Part shown: positions 11,922 to 23,160 of the stretch, in pieces
Layout of the letters: each line of letters starts with the position of its first letter
How positions within the stretch are numbered: the first letter of the stretch is position 1
NCBI GenBank assembly: GCA_018857735.1
Contig: JABMCL010001555.1
Coordinates: forward strand, 1,020,001 to 1,084,000
Reading direction: 5' to 3'
DNA length: 64,000 nucleotides
Origin: Alviniconcha marisindica
Taxonomy: Eukaryota > Mollusca > Gastropoda > Provannidae
Translations under genes and position numbers: made by a program
The notes under the pieces: generated by a model
Seen by the model: the letters and a program-made list of their open reading frames with translations, nothing else
What the model was told of the DNA's origin: nothing
Databases searched by the model: none

Positions 11922-12548
11922 AGCCCGTTCTTAACTGGGCGAACGGTTTGTTCGCCGAACATACTGCGGACAGTTCGACGAACTACGATTCGTTTCTTAA
12001 CTGAACTTTTAGTTCGCCGAACATGGTTCGGACAGTTCGACGAACTTTACTTCGTTCTGAACAGGCTTATAAGGAGATGCAAGCTTCGGCCCGAATTTGC
12101 GGCAGACAGCATGATCGAAAACGTAGGGCTAAAGTCAAGTCAATATACTTTAATCATCCCTCACAGGGTAATTCAACTAACTTCTATCTCATTCCGGGTC
12201 CCAGAGACAAGGCTGCGCCTTCCACAAGTCAACAAATAAAAAAATCCCTCCGAAGCGAGTTAAGAACCTAGCGACACCGTCATCCATTTTGATTTTGATT
12301 TCTTCCTCATCCACAGGAGAGCTCTGCTCTCATCCACAGGAGAGCCAATGTTCGTCGAATAGGGCGAATGTTCCCAGAACATGTTGAGGGAAGCTTTTTG
12401 GACCCCGAATATAGCTTCGTCGCAGTTGGACGAATACTCCGAACTACATTCGCGAAGCAAAAGTTCGCCCAATTAAGAACCAACTATATTCGCCGAATAC
12501 TCCCAAACTATGTTCGCGAACAAATGTTCGCCCAATTCAGAACGGGCT
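11922..12548 (-). mobile_element. TIR DNA element, copy B, flanked by TTA
   Basis: The ends AGCCCGTTCTTAACTGGGCG and GAACGGGCT are terminal inverted repeats, each flanked by TTA (11919-11921 and 12549-12551). A 3-bp TTA TSD is characteristic of PIF/Harbinger. The element carries sub-terminal GTTCGxCGAACTGTCCG palindromes and no transposase. It is homologous to copy A at 7505-8054 in the opposite orientation and has an extra ~60-bp duplicated sub-terminal segment near its right end. Confidence 0.8.
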
Positions 12549-12551
12549 TTA

Positions 12552-12838
12552 GCTGCGTGCTCTCTGCGTCGTCACCAACGACGGCGTGCCGTCGCTAATT
12601 TTAAAGGTTTTGTTCGGAAAGCATCATCACCTGTCGCCTACAGCGACCAGGCGTCAACGCCGTGTATGGCTGAGTTCCACCAGATCGCCCCGGGGCCCGC
12701 CTGCAAAGCGCCGCGCCTGGGAAACTTTGAACCTTCTCGCCTGGAGTCTGGCGTCACTCTCGGCCGAAAACTGGCCCCAACGTTCTCGTCTTAAAACTTC
12801 CCGCTTCTCGACCGAAAACGTCCACTGATCTTTCTCAC
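12552..12838. other. Unassigned GC-rich stretch
   Basis: Overlapping short open frames on both strands, none recognisable. No gene is called. Confidence 0.4.
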
Positions 12839-13425
12839 CTGAAACCACTATCATTATCATCGTCGCTACCACTGATGATCATCATAGTCGCTGCTACCAC
12901 TAGTCCCACTATCATCACCATCGCTACCACCACCATCACCACCATAGTCGCTGCTACCACTAAAACTACTATCATCATCACCGTCGCTACCACCACCATC
13001 ATCATCGTCGCTACTACCACCAGCATCTTCATAGTCGCTACTACCACTACAATCACCATCATCATTACGATCGCTACCGCAACCATCATCACAGTTGCTA
13101 CTACCACTACAACCACTCACGGTCGCTACCACCACCATGATCACAGTCGCTACTAACACAACCATTATCATCATCACCGTCGCTACCACCATCACCATCA
13201 TCATAGTCGCTACTACCACTACTATCATCACCGTTTCTACCACCACCACCACCACCATCGTAATCAATGCTATCAGTATATCCATCATCATTTTCATCGG
13301 ATACCACCACCACCACCACCACCATCAAAGTCTCTACTACCGCTGCAACTACCATTATTCTGATAGTCGCTGCCACCGCCACCACCACCACCACCACGAC
13401 CACCTGGGCCACCACAGCCACTACC
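12839..13425. repeat. Triplet-rich (CAY)n minisatellite
   Basis: Degenerate array of CACCATCATCATAGTCGCTA-type units of about 27-36 bp (core CTACCACCACCATCATCA). Its triplet basis produces long open frames on both strands (Thr/Ile, His or Val/Met/Asp), a sign of the repeat and not of coding. Confidence 0.9.
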
Positions 13426-13507
13426 GCCCGGTAATCACAACTCTCCCTTGACCATACGGCTTGATGCTCATCAGCAAATGGCTAAGATTGGTCAGGGGAT
13501 GGTGCTG

Positions 13508-13534
13508 CCCCCCCCCCCCCCCCCCCCCCCCCCC
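13508..13534. repeat. Poly-C tract
   Basis: About 25 consecutive C residues, then a C-rich tail to about 13600. Confidence 0.9.
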
Positions 13535-13971
13535 GCCCCCAAATTGTTCAGGGGGTGGTACCCCCCACCCTCCCTCCCCTACCCCGACCCCACCCCGACC
13601 TGAAACCCTTCAAAAGCAGACCGTGCAGCGGACCGAAGAGCAGCGCGGTGCAGTGGGTGTTCAAGTTCCTGACCTCTCGGTATATATAGGATGGCGGCAA
13701 AGATTTCCCGCCCATTCGGAGTGCCGGGTAAAGGGGGTCTATTTCTGACGCGCGGTGCCCCGCGGAAGGGTAAACACAAACAAGCGAGAGCCCGGCCCCG
13801 GCACAAGCTGTGTGGGAAAGATCCAAACAGCCCCCTCGGCCTGCAAGGCCCTCTTCTGCCCCCCCCCCCTCCCCTCCACACACACACACTCACCAACCGT
13901 CTCTGTACGGTCCTACAATACCCCCTGCTGCTGGCTGCAGAACAGTGGCGGGGTGCTTGCTGTGCGTGTAC

Positions 13972-14042
13972 CACACTCCGAGCATCGCTTTCCGGCACCT
14001 TCCTTGGGGGAAGGATGTCGTAAAGCAGTGCTCGGAGTCTGT
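13972..14042 (-). mobile_element. hAT-like MITE, 71-bp hairpin copy
   Basis: CACACTCCGAGCATCGCTTT at the left and AAAGCAGTGCTCGGAGTCTG at the right form an imperfect hairpin. Flanking octamers GCGTGTAC (13964-13971) and GTGTGTAC (14043-14050) match at 7 of 8 positions, as expected for a diverged 8-bp TSD. Confidence 0.75.
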
Positions 14043-14583
14043 GTGTGTACCTAACCCCGGCGGCCTACAAGGCGCTCTTCGGGCGGCAATGCCGCCTTCG
14101 GAGAACTCTGGCCTGGAATCCCGACCTTGGCCAAAATTGTGTAACAAGAGTTTCCAGGCTGATTTCGCCTGCCGAGAGCCGTCATCGCAAAGAGCTCAGG
14201 TCGACGGCAAGGAACGTGGCCCCGTAAAATGCAAAATAAATAAATAAATGACACTGCTGCTGCTGCTGATGATGAGCGTAGAGCGATGCAAACATCCACG
14301 TGAACGCCTTGCCGCTCGTAGCGTGGCGTACTGGTGCAGCGTCTCTTTGCTGATAAACACGGCGAACAAAGGCATTCAAACACAGGAGAGGGGACACTGG
14401 AAACTGGTTGTTTTAACTCGCAGTCAACCATGCCGGGCGGTGAAACACGTTAATCTGATCGGAACACAATTGTTAGTTAGTTGGTGCTTTGAGCCCAGTC
14501 AACCACAAATGGTTATATCTGGGCTAATCGGAACACAATAACGGAAAAGAATTTAAACATATTAAAACTAGCACATCGTCAAT

Positions 14584-14625
<42 letters not shown>

Positions 14626-15260
14626 AAAAGAAAGAAAGAAAAAAGAAAAAAGTGGGTAAAACAGTAAAGAGAGCCAAAATGTAACCAAAAGTTTGATAAC
14701 TTTCCCAAACTGCTGATCTCCTCCAGATAATGCAAAGATACGTCCTCAGTGGAACAGGGAACGGGAGAAATGAAGTTGAATGAACCTGGAAGGCGGAAAT
14801 TAAAACCGCAGACTGCCCGGCAGCAGGCAAAACACGTCAGATTCTGACCTACTCCAGGCTGAAAAGCTTGGAGGAAAAAACTCTTGGTAGCTGCGGGTAC
14901 TCAACAGAAAGAGGGGTGCGGCGGTGGGGGGGAGGGGGGGGGGTCTTCATTTCTGCGTCCGCGGTGCCCTGCCGCGTACTCCTGCCGAGACTGAAACGAC
15001 AAGAGAGCCCGGGAGACGTCAGTCAATACGGCCCCACCATAACAATGGTGACCGAGATCAGTCCAAGCGTACAGTACACCGCCGTAATTCGCTCCAGGCA
15101 ATCAGCATTCGTGGCCCAAACCAGAGCCAGAACAACAACGCGTGGCACCAAAACAACCCCGTCAACACCCCGCTGACTTGTGTGCACCACGATCAAACGG
15201 TGAGCTACTGATGGAGGTGGTGGGGAGTGCAGGAGGGTGGGGGTGGGGGGCTTGGAGAGA
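14043..15260. other. Unassigned stretch with a (GA)n tract
   Basis: A (GA)n microsatellite lies at about 14585-14620. The motif CCCAGTCAACCACAAATGGT at about 14493 resembles the dispersed CCAGTCAACCA-type repeat also seen near 19433. The rest is unassigned, and no gene is supported. Confidence 0.45.
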
Positions 15261-15266
15261 GGGGAT

Positions 15267-15341
15267 GGAGTGTGTGTGTGTGTGTGGGTGGTGGGGTGGT
15301 GGGGGGAGGGTGTGTGTGTGTGTGTGTGTGTGGTGGGTGGT

Positions 15342-15376
<35 letters not shown>
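15267..15376. repeat. (GT)n/(GGT)n microsatellite
   Basis: (TG)n interrupted by GGTGGTGGGG segments. Confidence 0.9.
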
Positions 15377-15378
<2 letters not shown>

Positions 15379-15404
15379 AGTATTTACTACTCGTGAATTT
15401 ACTG

Positions 15405-15480
15405 CCACATTCTGTCGACCCCTGCATTTAAAAAGGCGCCCTGAAGACCCATCTGTTTAACAACAACAACAACAACAAAA
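15405..15480 (+). mobile_element. LINE 3' tail fragment
   Basis: A short + strand frame reads GALKTHLF followed by (AAC)n at 15461-15478. The motif KTHLF followed by a simple tail is the usual C-terminus of Jockey/CR1-type reverse transcriptase ORFs. Only the last few codons remain. Confidence 0.45.
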
Positions 15481-15546
15481 CCCAATTACCACTGCTAGTA
15501 GTCTTTATCCCCTCCAACTTGCTCTTACACAGTTGTTCAGTTAACT

Positions 15547-15547
<1 letters not shown>

Positions 15548-15628
<81 letters not shown>

Positions 15629-15676
15629 CGTTTGTGTGTATGTGTTTGTGGTTAAATGGTGTAGTGTGGTGAGAGG

Positions 15677-15751
<75 letters not shown>

Positions 15752-15800
15752 ACAGTGTGTGTGCGTGCGTCCGTACATGCGTGCGTACGTGAGTGTGTGC
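15548..15800. repeat. Two (TG)n microsatellites
   Basis: (TG)n at about 15548-15630 and 15677-15750, then GTGCGTGCGT variants. Confidence 0.95.
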
Positions 15801-17227
15801 GTGTGTGTGATGTATGCCTTGCCGTTTGGCTTTTTGTGGTTTAAACTGCTTGTAATCGTCGTTACCGTCGTTTTCCGCTTGTGGTGTCTCAACGTGAGCG
15901 TTTAAACTCATTTCTGTAACGCGCCGAGCTGTTTGAGGTTCGCGCTTTTACAAACATTGGATAAACATTATATCACTATTATTACAGGCGAAAACGGTCT
16001 ATTTTGAAACCCTGAGAATGGACACGGCGGTCTACACAGAGGCGACACAGCGCTGAGCTCAGTCCAGTGAAGCCCCCCCCCCCCTTTCCTCCCGAGCTTC
16101 CGATCAGAACACCACGCGGTACTGTGTTGTCTCCTGGAATCCCGGCACGTTCCACCCGGAGGCCCTTGAACAACTAACATCAACACATTGAATTTCAACA
16201 TAAATGCCAAACACCTTTCACGCATGTTAATGCAAGCACCGTCTCTCTCTCCCTCCCTCTCCCCGTCTCAGCATCCCCCGCCCCGCGCGCCTCCTACCCG
16301 GACGGTGTTCGATCAGGAAATGACAGACCACAAACAGTCTCTTGTTATATAACGCAGACACGTCCGAGCCGGCTGTCGATTTCTCACGAGGATCGGGTCC
16401 AATCAGTCTCACGACTGGGTACCTTGGACGCAGAAACAGAGGTCCCCGCTTCCACGAATCCAGAGGGCCCTTGTTTGATGATCCAGCAACGCCGTGGGTT
16501 CAATGGCGTGGTACTTACTACCTCAGTAGGTCAGAATCTAGCCTTGCTCTCTTCCGTGGGTTATTATTCCGCCGTTTCTGGTTCATTTAACTTCATTTCA
16601 CCCGTTCCTCTTCAGCGCGACGTGTGGTATGAACAATGAATCAGACTCTGACTTGTGACTGGATAATCTGTGATTGGATATTAACTGATCGATATATATA
16701 TACATATATTTATATCGCTATTCTCTGCTCTCGAGCAGACTCACTGCGCTCATGTCGCATGTGATTCTGAACTAGAAACTGCAGCCTTTTAACGCGCGTT
16801 TTAAATAGTCACCGAAGTGTTGTAATTACAGTGCTATTTGACTGCTACTTGGCTAATGTTACTTGAAACTGCTGCCGTCTCGGCGCATGCTCTTTGTACA
16901 CCATACAACCATGCACCAGTTTACAGTGTCATTTACTTTCAAGCCACGTACGTAGGTGTGTTTAGCTGTAACCCGCCACCTGCACTTTGGGCAGAATGAC
17001 CAGGATCGTTTACGTGTTACTGCGGTAACACGGAGGTGGGAACGGATACCGGAATGCCTGACGTGTAACACGAACAGTGAACCACACCTCTGCGCACGAT
17101 TGGATGGACTGTGTGCCTCGTTCTGACGTGACCTTCGTAGCTGACTGAGTGTTGTTAAAAATGAATATCCGGCATCAAACCTCCCTCCTTCCCCTACCCG
17201 CCGAACGAGCTCCATGTCCCCCAGGAG
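15801..17227. other. Unassigned stretch
   Basis: About 1.4 kb of mixed composition with no repeat array and no coding region I can recognise. A short ATATATATA patch lies near 16692. Confidence 0.45.
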
Positions 17228-17235
17228 GAGCGGGC

Positions 17236-17948
17236 CAAGCTCCAAACACTGGCTTACGACATCCTTCCTCCAACCACTGCCACAATTCATTACGTCACAG
17301 GTCTCCGGACAACTGTTAACTAACGGGCAGTTTTTCTTTGGTGCTCCAATGGCAGTACGTCTGTAACAGACAACTCACATCATATCAAACGTTTCTTTTC
17401 TAACCGCCCACGTTGCTTACGCCACCAGCACAAATAAAACCAAAATCGTTTGAATCGAGACGGAACTCTTTTTCTACCCGGGGCGGACGCGCCTCGTGTC
17501 TACGTGCGTGCTTGGATGCTACGTTGTTTCCACAGTCTTATTAGTTAGTACCCAAGCCTTTGTGAGGGCGCTGAGGACGTCGGCAAGTAAGTAAAACATG
17601 ATGCTTTACGTCCACTGAAGCGATGTGGCTTATTAGGGACGAGGACAGAAAGGGGGGGGGGGGGAAGGGGGGAAGGGGGAGGTGGTGAGTGGCTCGTCCG
17701 CGCAATGCGACCCTCAAAAGACCGAGGAGGCCGTGGACCACCTGCCAGAACAACAACTATGTGAAGGCCGTGGGGACCTCGCCATCGCGTAGCAACTAGT
17801 GCACTCCGCAACGGCTGTTTCAACTGCTGTGTGGAGCAGTCACAGGCATCGGCGGAGAGCTGTGCAGAGACAGAGTCTCCCTTCAGTGGCGTAAGCACGT
17901 CTGACAGAGTTTGAAGGAAGGTGCCGGAAAGCGATGCTCGGAGTGTGG
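17236..17948 (+). mobile_element. hAT-like non-autonomous DNA transposon, long copy 1
   Basis: The left end CAAGCTCCAAACACTGG and right end GATGCTCGGAGTGTGG are inverted repeats. The 8-bp TSD GAGCGGGC is perfect (17228-17235 and 17949-17956). Perfect 8-bp TSDs with short TIRs point to the hAT superfamily. No transposase is present. A SINE-A 3'-end segment (GTAAGTAAGTAAAACATGATG onward, about 17577-17640) and a G tract lie inside. Homologous to 21236-21918. Confidence 0.85.
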
Positions 17949-18140
17949 GAGCGGGCATCACGCCAACTATGCCCTGCTTTCCGAAGGGTTGGGGTTCATT
18001 ACTATTTTGGAGTTAGTTCTTGGATTTTAACCTCCCGTCGACCGCATAGGTTCACCTCAGGACGAAGACTGGACGCAGTGAATCTGCTCAAGAGCGGAGA
18101 ACAGCGGTATATAAAAGCGACCACGATCAACTAGGGCGAG

Positions 18141-18328
18141 ACATAGTTCAGGAGCTGTGTGAGAGTCGAGGTGGCCGTCCTGATCTGTCCGTCCTAATGA
18201 GCCTTCTGGTTTCCGTGGACGTAAATAATTATTGAACCGTGCTTCGGCATTGGTCACAACTTGTCCCTAATATGTCAACTGACATCTGAGGACATTAAGC
18301 AACACTTCATCATCATCATCATCATCAT
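18141..18328 (+). mobile_element. SINE-B copy with (CAT)n tail
   Basis: Short dispersed repeat, starting ACATAGTTCAGGAGCTGTG and ending GAGGACATTAAGCAACACTT plus (CAT)n. It is flanked by the 10-bp direct repeat CTAGGGCGAG (18131-18140 and 18329-18338). Variable-length TSDs and a simple 3' tail indicate LINE-mediated retrotransposition. I see no clear pol III A or B box, so SINE status is inferred. Confidence 0.8.
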
Positions 18329-18338
18329 CTAGGGCGAG

Positions 18339-18661
18339 CCGGTTTGGCCTAGCGGTAAGGCGTTAGGCTGGTAAGCGGAAGGACCTCAGTACGATACCGC
18401 TTCGGCTCTCCTTTCTATTCAAAAAGGTTGTGGTGTGGACACTGTCTTGGGACTTTGTCCATCACTTCCTACTGAAACATTAAAAATGGCTCTCATCGCC
18501 GCCCATCTTAATGCAGAAGTCATTCTGGTGGCGACAATGTAGCGATAGGTATATACTCTCCCTCTTCCCCCACCTCCATACCCCCTTCCCCCTCATTCTC
18601 CCCGTCCCTAATAAGCCGTACGGTTTCTGTGGACGTTAAGCACCATGTTTACTTACTTTAA
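18339..18661 (+). mobile_element. SINE-A copy (tRNA-derived SINE)
   Basis: The head CCGGTTTGGCCTAGCGGTAA resembles a tRNA A box. The B-box region is degenerate (AGTACGATACC, where other copies read GGTTCGAATCC). The body contains GTGGACACTGTCTTGGGACT and AATGGCTCTCATCGCCGCCC; the 3' end has CTAATAAGCC and GTGGACGTTAAGCACCATG. The TSD CTAGGGCGAG recurs at 18662-18671, the third copy of the same decamer. Confidence 0.88.
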
Positions 18662-18671
18662 CTAGGGCGAG

Positions 18672-19655
18672 GACCAGCATACGACACGACGTCACACCTG
18701 CACGCGTTGCCTCGCCTAGTAACCGCAAGGCTAACGGGGGCTGAACTGGGGGGGGGGGGGGGGGGGGGGAGGAGATGACAAGATAAAGGATAAAGAAGCA
18801 GAAGAAGACTAGGAAGAAGGCTGCAGTCCAAAAGGAGCATCGGGACATGAGTTACCACTTCAAGGGTAAACAGAGCAGGCACTAAGGTAAGCACACAAGG
18901 GCTTCAAGACCACGGCGGCTGGAAGCCACTGCAGTTTCCTCACCAAACACCGGGCCCTGTTGACTCACACCGAAGACTTTCCCCAGGATCTCTGCTCTCA
19001 CACCCACCCCCCCCCCCCCCCTTCCTGCTGGCACGGCCGTGGCGGAAAGCGGCCTGGTGGTCGATTGGATCAACGTCTGGATCGCCCATAGAGCTGACAG
19101 GAACCGCTCCATGGATCGTCCTCCCCAACACGCACACTCTGCTCCGTAGCCACTCTCTACCACTGAGCTCGAATCTTTCCAGCTCAGTGCTTTCAACACA
19201 AAACTCCAACAGACAACTCCTCTTCCTTCTGAAACAGGAACCCTCTCCACGTACTACGGCTGGATGAATAGGAATCGAGGGGGAGGAGGCGGGAGCACCT
19301 AAAAAACACGAAGAGCCTTTCACGTACAAAATCGGAAAACGTAACTTTCCAGTTCCACGGTTTTTCTTCCAACTCTTCTGTGACCCCAAAATGGGTCAAG
19401 GTCTTCAAATGAGTTACATGATGTTTTACGCCCAGTCAACCAGTACGGTTATAACAGGGAGAATCAAGGTCTTCGAAACCGGCACCAGTATATATAATGC
19501 CCAACAGCATGTGGACGTAAAGCAAAATTGAAGAAGAAGACATACAGCTGAGTCTGCAAGATCGCACTTGAAGCTAAGAAAATCTGAGAGCACGCCAGAA
19601 GCAAGTAAACGCACCAATTATCTCTTCAAAAATACACGCCCGGCTGGTGGGGGGG
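18672..19655. other. Unassigned stretch
   Basis: Contains a G tract at about 18749-18769 and a C tract at about 19008-19021. Minus-strand open frames here lack recognisable motifs. Confidence 0.4.
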
Positions 19656-19659
19656 GAGC

Positions 19660-20430
19660 TAAATTTACTTAAAGGAAGTCACCTTCTCAAAACAGGTTTT
19701 GACATATACAAAATAAAAACTTTGGACTTTCTTTTGAAATGCCCCGTTCACCTTATTTTCAGTTCTAAAAGCCAAGTGTCGTGAGTGACGGTTAAAGGGT
19801 CTGGTCGTGTGAACAACACATGACAGACTATACCTTTTACAACACTCCGGAGATTTCCGAAACTCTCATACCACATACGCACCTTTTTCTTCTTCTTCTT
19901 TTTCCTTTTCTTCTTCTTCTTTTTTCTCTCTCTTCTCTCTCTCTCTCCCCCCCCCCCCCCTTTTTTTTTATGGACGAGGCAACGTGGGCGGCTCGAAAAG
20001 AAACCCCTAATCTGAGTTGCAAAACCAAACTTTACTTAAAGGAAGTCACCTTCTCAAAACAGGTTTTGACATATATACAAAATAAAAACTTTGGACTTTC
20101 TTTTGAAATGCCCCGTTCACCTTATTTTCAGTTCTAAAAGCCAAGTGTCGTGAGTGACGGTTAAAGGGTCTGGTCGTGTGAACAATACATGACAGACTAT
20201 ACCTTTTACAACGCTCCGGAGATTTCCGAAACTCTCATACCACATACGCACCTTTTTCTTCTTCTTCTCTTTTTCCTTTTTTTCTTTCTTTTTTTCTTCT
20301 CTCTTCCCCCCCCCCCCCTTTATATTTTATTTTTATGGACGAGGCAGCGTGGGCGGCTCGAAAAGAAACGCCTAATCTGAGTTGCCAAACCAAACTTTCT
20401 ACAATACTCCGGAAATCTTCGAAACTCTCT
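19660..20430. repeat. ~367-bp tandem duplication
   Basis: The segment beginning TTTACTTAAAGGAAGTCACC at 19664 repeats at 20031, including TTTGACATAT, TGAGTGACGGTTAAAGGGTC and a pyrimidine-rich (CTT)n core. A third, truncated copy starts near 20395 (CTACAATACTCCGGAAATC). No coding content is recognised. Confidence 0.9.
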
Positions 20431-20673
20431 AATGAGCTAAGAAAGGATTTTTTTTTAAATGTCTTCAGGTCCAACTGATTAAGTGGTAGACTACTGTAAA
20501 AATTGGCCGAGGAAGCAATTATTTCCTTTTGGTTCAGTTTATACAGCGGGTAGACAAAAACTGAAGAATATCCCTGGGTAGGCCTAGACTACTGTAAAAC
20601 CTGTGTCAACAAGGAACTACTTTCTTTTGGTCCAATACAGCATGTACCAGACGGAAGTAACATGAGAGAAGAG

Positions 20674-20676
<3 letters not shown>

Positions 20677-20726
<50 letters not shown>
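20677..20726. repeat. (GA)n microsatellite
   Basis: About 25 GA units. Confidence 0.95.
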
Positions 20727-20728
<2 letters not shown>

Positions 20729-21227
20729 ACTTGGTTCTAAAAGATAACTTTCCTGAAAACACGATGCCTCGATTCCGTTTATCTTCACCTGGGGGAAAAC
20801 CATTCAAAGCATGTTTTGCCTAACACTGACGTACAAACGAACAAAATTACAATAACCTATGATTAAGGACTATATATCAAAATGCCCCGTTGGGTTTATA
20901 TCGAATTTAGAAAACGAACTTCGCGAGCGACCATCAGCGGGGCCGGAGTACAAAAGACCGTCAAATGTCCCAGCCGGGCTAACGGCTACTGCGGCTGTGA
21001 TGGTGTTCCTCGGGCGTCCTGACCACGCACGTCTCGTGCCGAACACCAAAAAGGCCGCGGTGTGCGACAGGCGAGCCACGTCACCTGACCACGTTTTGTA
21101 CACCCAGCCCCGCTAATCGTCACACATGAAACTCGGTTAAAAAAAAAAAAAAAAAAATCAAAAGAAAGAAAAACGGCACAGGGGCATTATGCAACGACAC
21201 CCCTGACTCGGAGATCTTATTCGGATG
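20727..21227. other. Unassigned stretch
   Basis: No gene recognised. A poly-A run lies at about 21139-21157. Confidence 0.45.
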
Positions 21228-21235
21228 TCTCCTGC

Positions 21236-21918
21236 CAAACTCCAAGCACTGGTTTACGATACCCTTCCTCCAACCACTGCCGTAACTGATTACGCCACAG
21301 GTCTCGGAAAACTGTCAGTCAACGGACAGATTTTCTATGATGCTCAAACGGCAGTAAATTTGTGACAAGCAACTCAGATTAGGCGTTTCTTTTCGAACCG
21401 CCCACGTTGCTTACCCCAGCGCAAGTAAAAACAAAACCGTCTTAATGGTGGTGAAGTGTTGCTTAATGTCCTCAGATGTCAGTTGACATATTAAGGACAA
21501 GTTGTGACCAATGCCGAAGCACGGTTCAATAATTCTTTACGTCCACGGAAACCAGAAGGCTCGTTAGGACGGACAGCCCAGGACGGCCACCTCGACTCTC
21601 ACACAGCTCCTGAACTATGACCGTCTTAATCTAGACGAAACTCTTTTTATACCCGGGGCGGATACCCTTCGTGTTAACGTGCGTGTAAGTAAGTAAGTAA
21701 ACATGGTGCTTTACGTCCACAGAAACCATAAGGCTTATGAGGGACGGGATAACGACGCCATGTTGTTTCCACAGTGTTATTCGTACCCAAACCTTTGGGA
21801 CGGCGCCGACAGCGTTTGTGAACAGCTGCGCGGAGATTTAAAGAGTGCCCCTTCGGTGGGGTAACCAGTTCTGGCGGAGTTTGGATGCAGGTGCCGGAAA
21901 GCGAGGTTCGGACTGTGA
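21236..21918 (+). mobile_element. hAT-like non-autonomous DNA transposon, long copy 2, interrupted
   Basis: It starts CAAACTCCAAGCACTGG and ends GCGAGGTTCGGACTGTGA. The 8-bp TSD TCTCCTGC is perfect (21228-21235 and 21919-21926). Collinear with 17236-17948 apart from a SINE-B inserted at 21447-21619. A SINE-A 3'-end segment (GTAAGTAAGTAAACATGGTG) follows at about 21685-21750. Confidence 0.88.
21447..21619 (-). mobile_element. SINE-B inside the hAT-like element
   Basis: A 173-bp insert bounded by the 11-bp direct repeat ACCGTCTTAAT (21436-21446 and 21620-21630). Read on the - strand it runs from CATAGTTCAGGAGCTGTGTG to GAGGACATTAAGCAACACTT. The insertion is precise relative to the uninterrupted homologue at 17236, and it defines the ends of the SINE-B family. 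Confidence 0.88.
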
Positions 21919-21957
21919 TCTCCTGCTTGTTGCCGGGCAAAAAGCTCCTCTGGTTGG

Positions 21958-22240
21958 TTGAGTGTTGCTTTACGTCCGCAGAACCCCTTAGGCTATTTCG
22001 GGACGGGAGCCCAGGACGGCCACCTCGACTTTCACACAGCTCCTGAGCTCTGAGCTCCTCTGACGATGAAGTAGAGCTTCATGTCTTCGGATGTCGGTTG
22101 ACATATTAGGGACAAATTGTGACCAGTGCCGAAGCACGGTTCAGTGTTGTTTACGTCCACAGAAACCGTAAGGCTCATTAGGACGGAAAGCCCAGGACGG
22201 CCACCTCGACTTTCACACAGCTCCTGGGCTCCGAGCTCCT
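21958..22240 (-). mobile_element. Two SINE-B copies, adjacent
   Basis: A partial copy (about 21958-22045, TTTACGTCCGCAGAACCCCT to ACACAGCTCCTGAG) is followed by a nearly full copy (about 22072-22240, TCTTCGGATGTCGGTTGACA to CACAGCTCCTGGG). Both are in the minus orientation. Confidence 0.75.
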
Positions 22241-22455
22241 CTAAGTAAGGGGATGGGGAGAATGGGGGGATGGGGGTATGGAGGTGGGGGAAGAGAGTAT
22301 ATACCTATCGCGACAATGTCACCACCAGAATGACCTGCATTAAGATGGGCAGCGATGAGAGCCATTTTAATGTTTCATTAACTGTGCGGGACAAAGTCAC
22401 AAGACCGTGTCCACAAACCACAACCTTTTCGAAGAGAAAGGAAAGCCGAAGCGGC
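22241..22455 (-). mobile_element. SINE-A copy lacking its tRNA head
   Basis: Minus-orientation SINE-A body: GTATATACCTATCGCGACAA, AAGATGGGCAGCGATGAGAG and AGAAAGGAAAGCCGAAGCGG are all present, but the tRNA-like A/B-box segment is missing after GCCGAAGCGG. Confidence 0.75.
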
Positions 22456-22829
22456 TCACACGAGAGCTCCTATGAGAAGGCTAGCTCCTTTTATTCCCAC
22501 GGAATCCCGAGCAGCTGTGAGGTGAGAAAGCGATGTCTTTATCCATCAGCCCAGTTCCACTCCTCGTGCGGCCGCCGGGGTCTGCCGAGTCTGTGGAGTC
22601 GTAGGATGCCTGTGGCACCGTGCCTGGCATGGGGAAGGGCGATACGGTGATACGGACGGGTGACTGCACAAGGCAAACAGCGCCCGCCTGCGTCAGACAC
22701 CGCCACGGCCTGTCTGCAGGCAATCAGGGTCACAGGCAAAATAATAATGACGGCATCGTAACGGGCCTCTCGCCCGCTCCCCTCTCTGCTAGTTGGATGG
22801 AGGATTCATCCGCGTCGGTGAACTAGTGG

Positions 22830-22933
22830 GTGACGAGCGAGAGAGAGAGACAAAGAGAGAGAGACAGAGACAGGGAGACAGAGGGAGAGAGAGAGACACA
22901 TAGAGAGAGACAGACAGACAGACAGAGACAGAC

Positions 22934-23015
<82 letters not shown>
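22830..23015. repeat. (GA)n/(GACA)n microsatellite
   Basis: Compound GA, GACA and GAGACA repeats. Confidence 0.95.
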
Positions 23016-23017
<2 letters not shown>

Positions 23018-23160
23018 TTTATTTGACAAGGACTGTTCAGTTTTCGGTGCACAGTCAAAAACAACGTCAAAGTAAAACCAAACTCGAAAACTTTATTTGA
23101 CACGGACTGTTCAGTTTTCGGTGCACAGTCAAAAACAACGTCAAAGTAAAACCAACCAAC
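23016..23160. repeat. 72-bp tandem duplication
   Basis: AACTTTATTTGACAAGGACT followed by GTTCAGTTTTCGGTGCACAG occurs twice in direct orientation (starts about 23016 and 23088). A related CTTTATTTTACAAGGATTG occurs near 48395, so this is probably the end of a dispersed element. Confidence 0.85.

Noticed and set aside
13548..14431. Several overlapping GC-rich frames on both strands
   Set aside because: They overlap a hAT-like hairpin and poly-C DNA and show no conserved motif; GC content alone explains their length.
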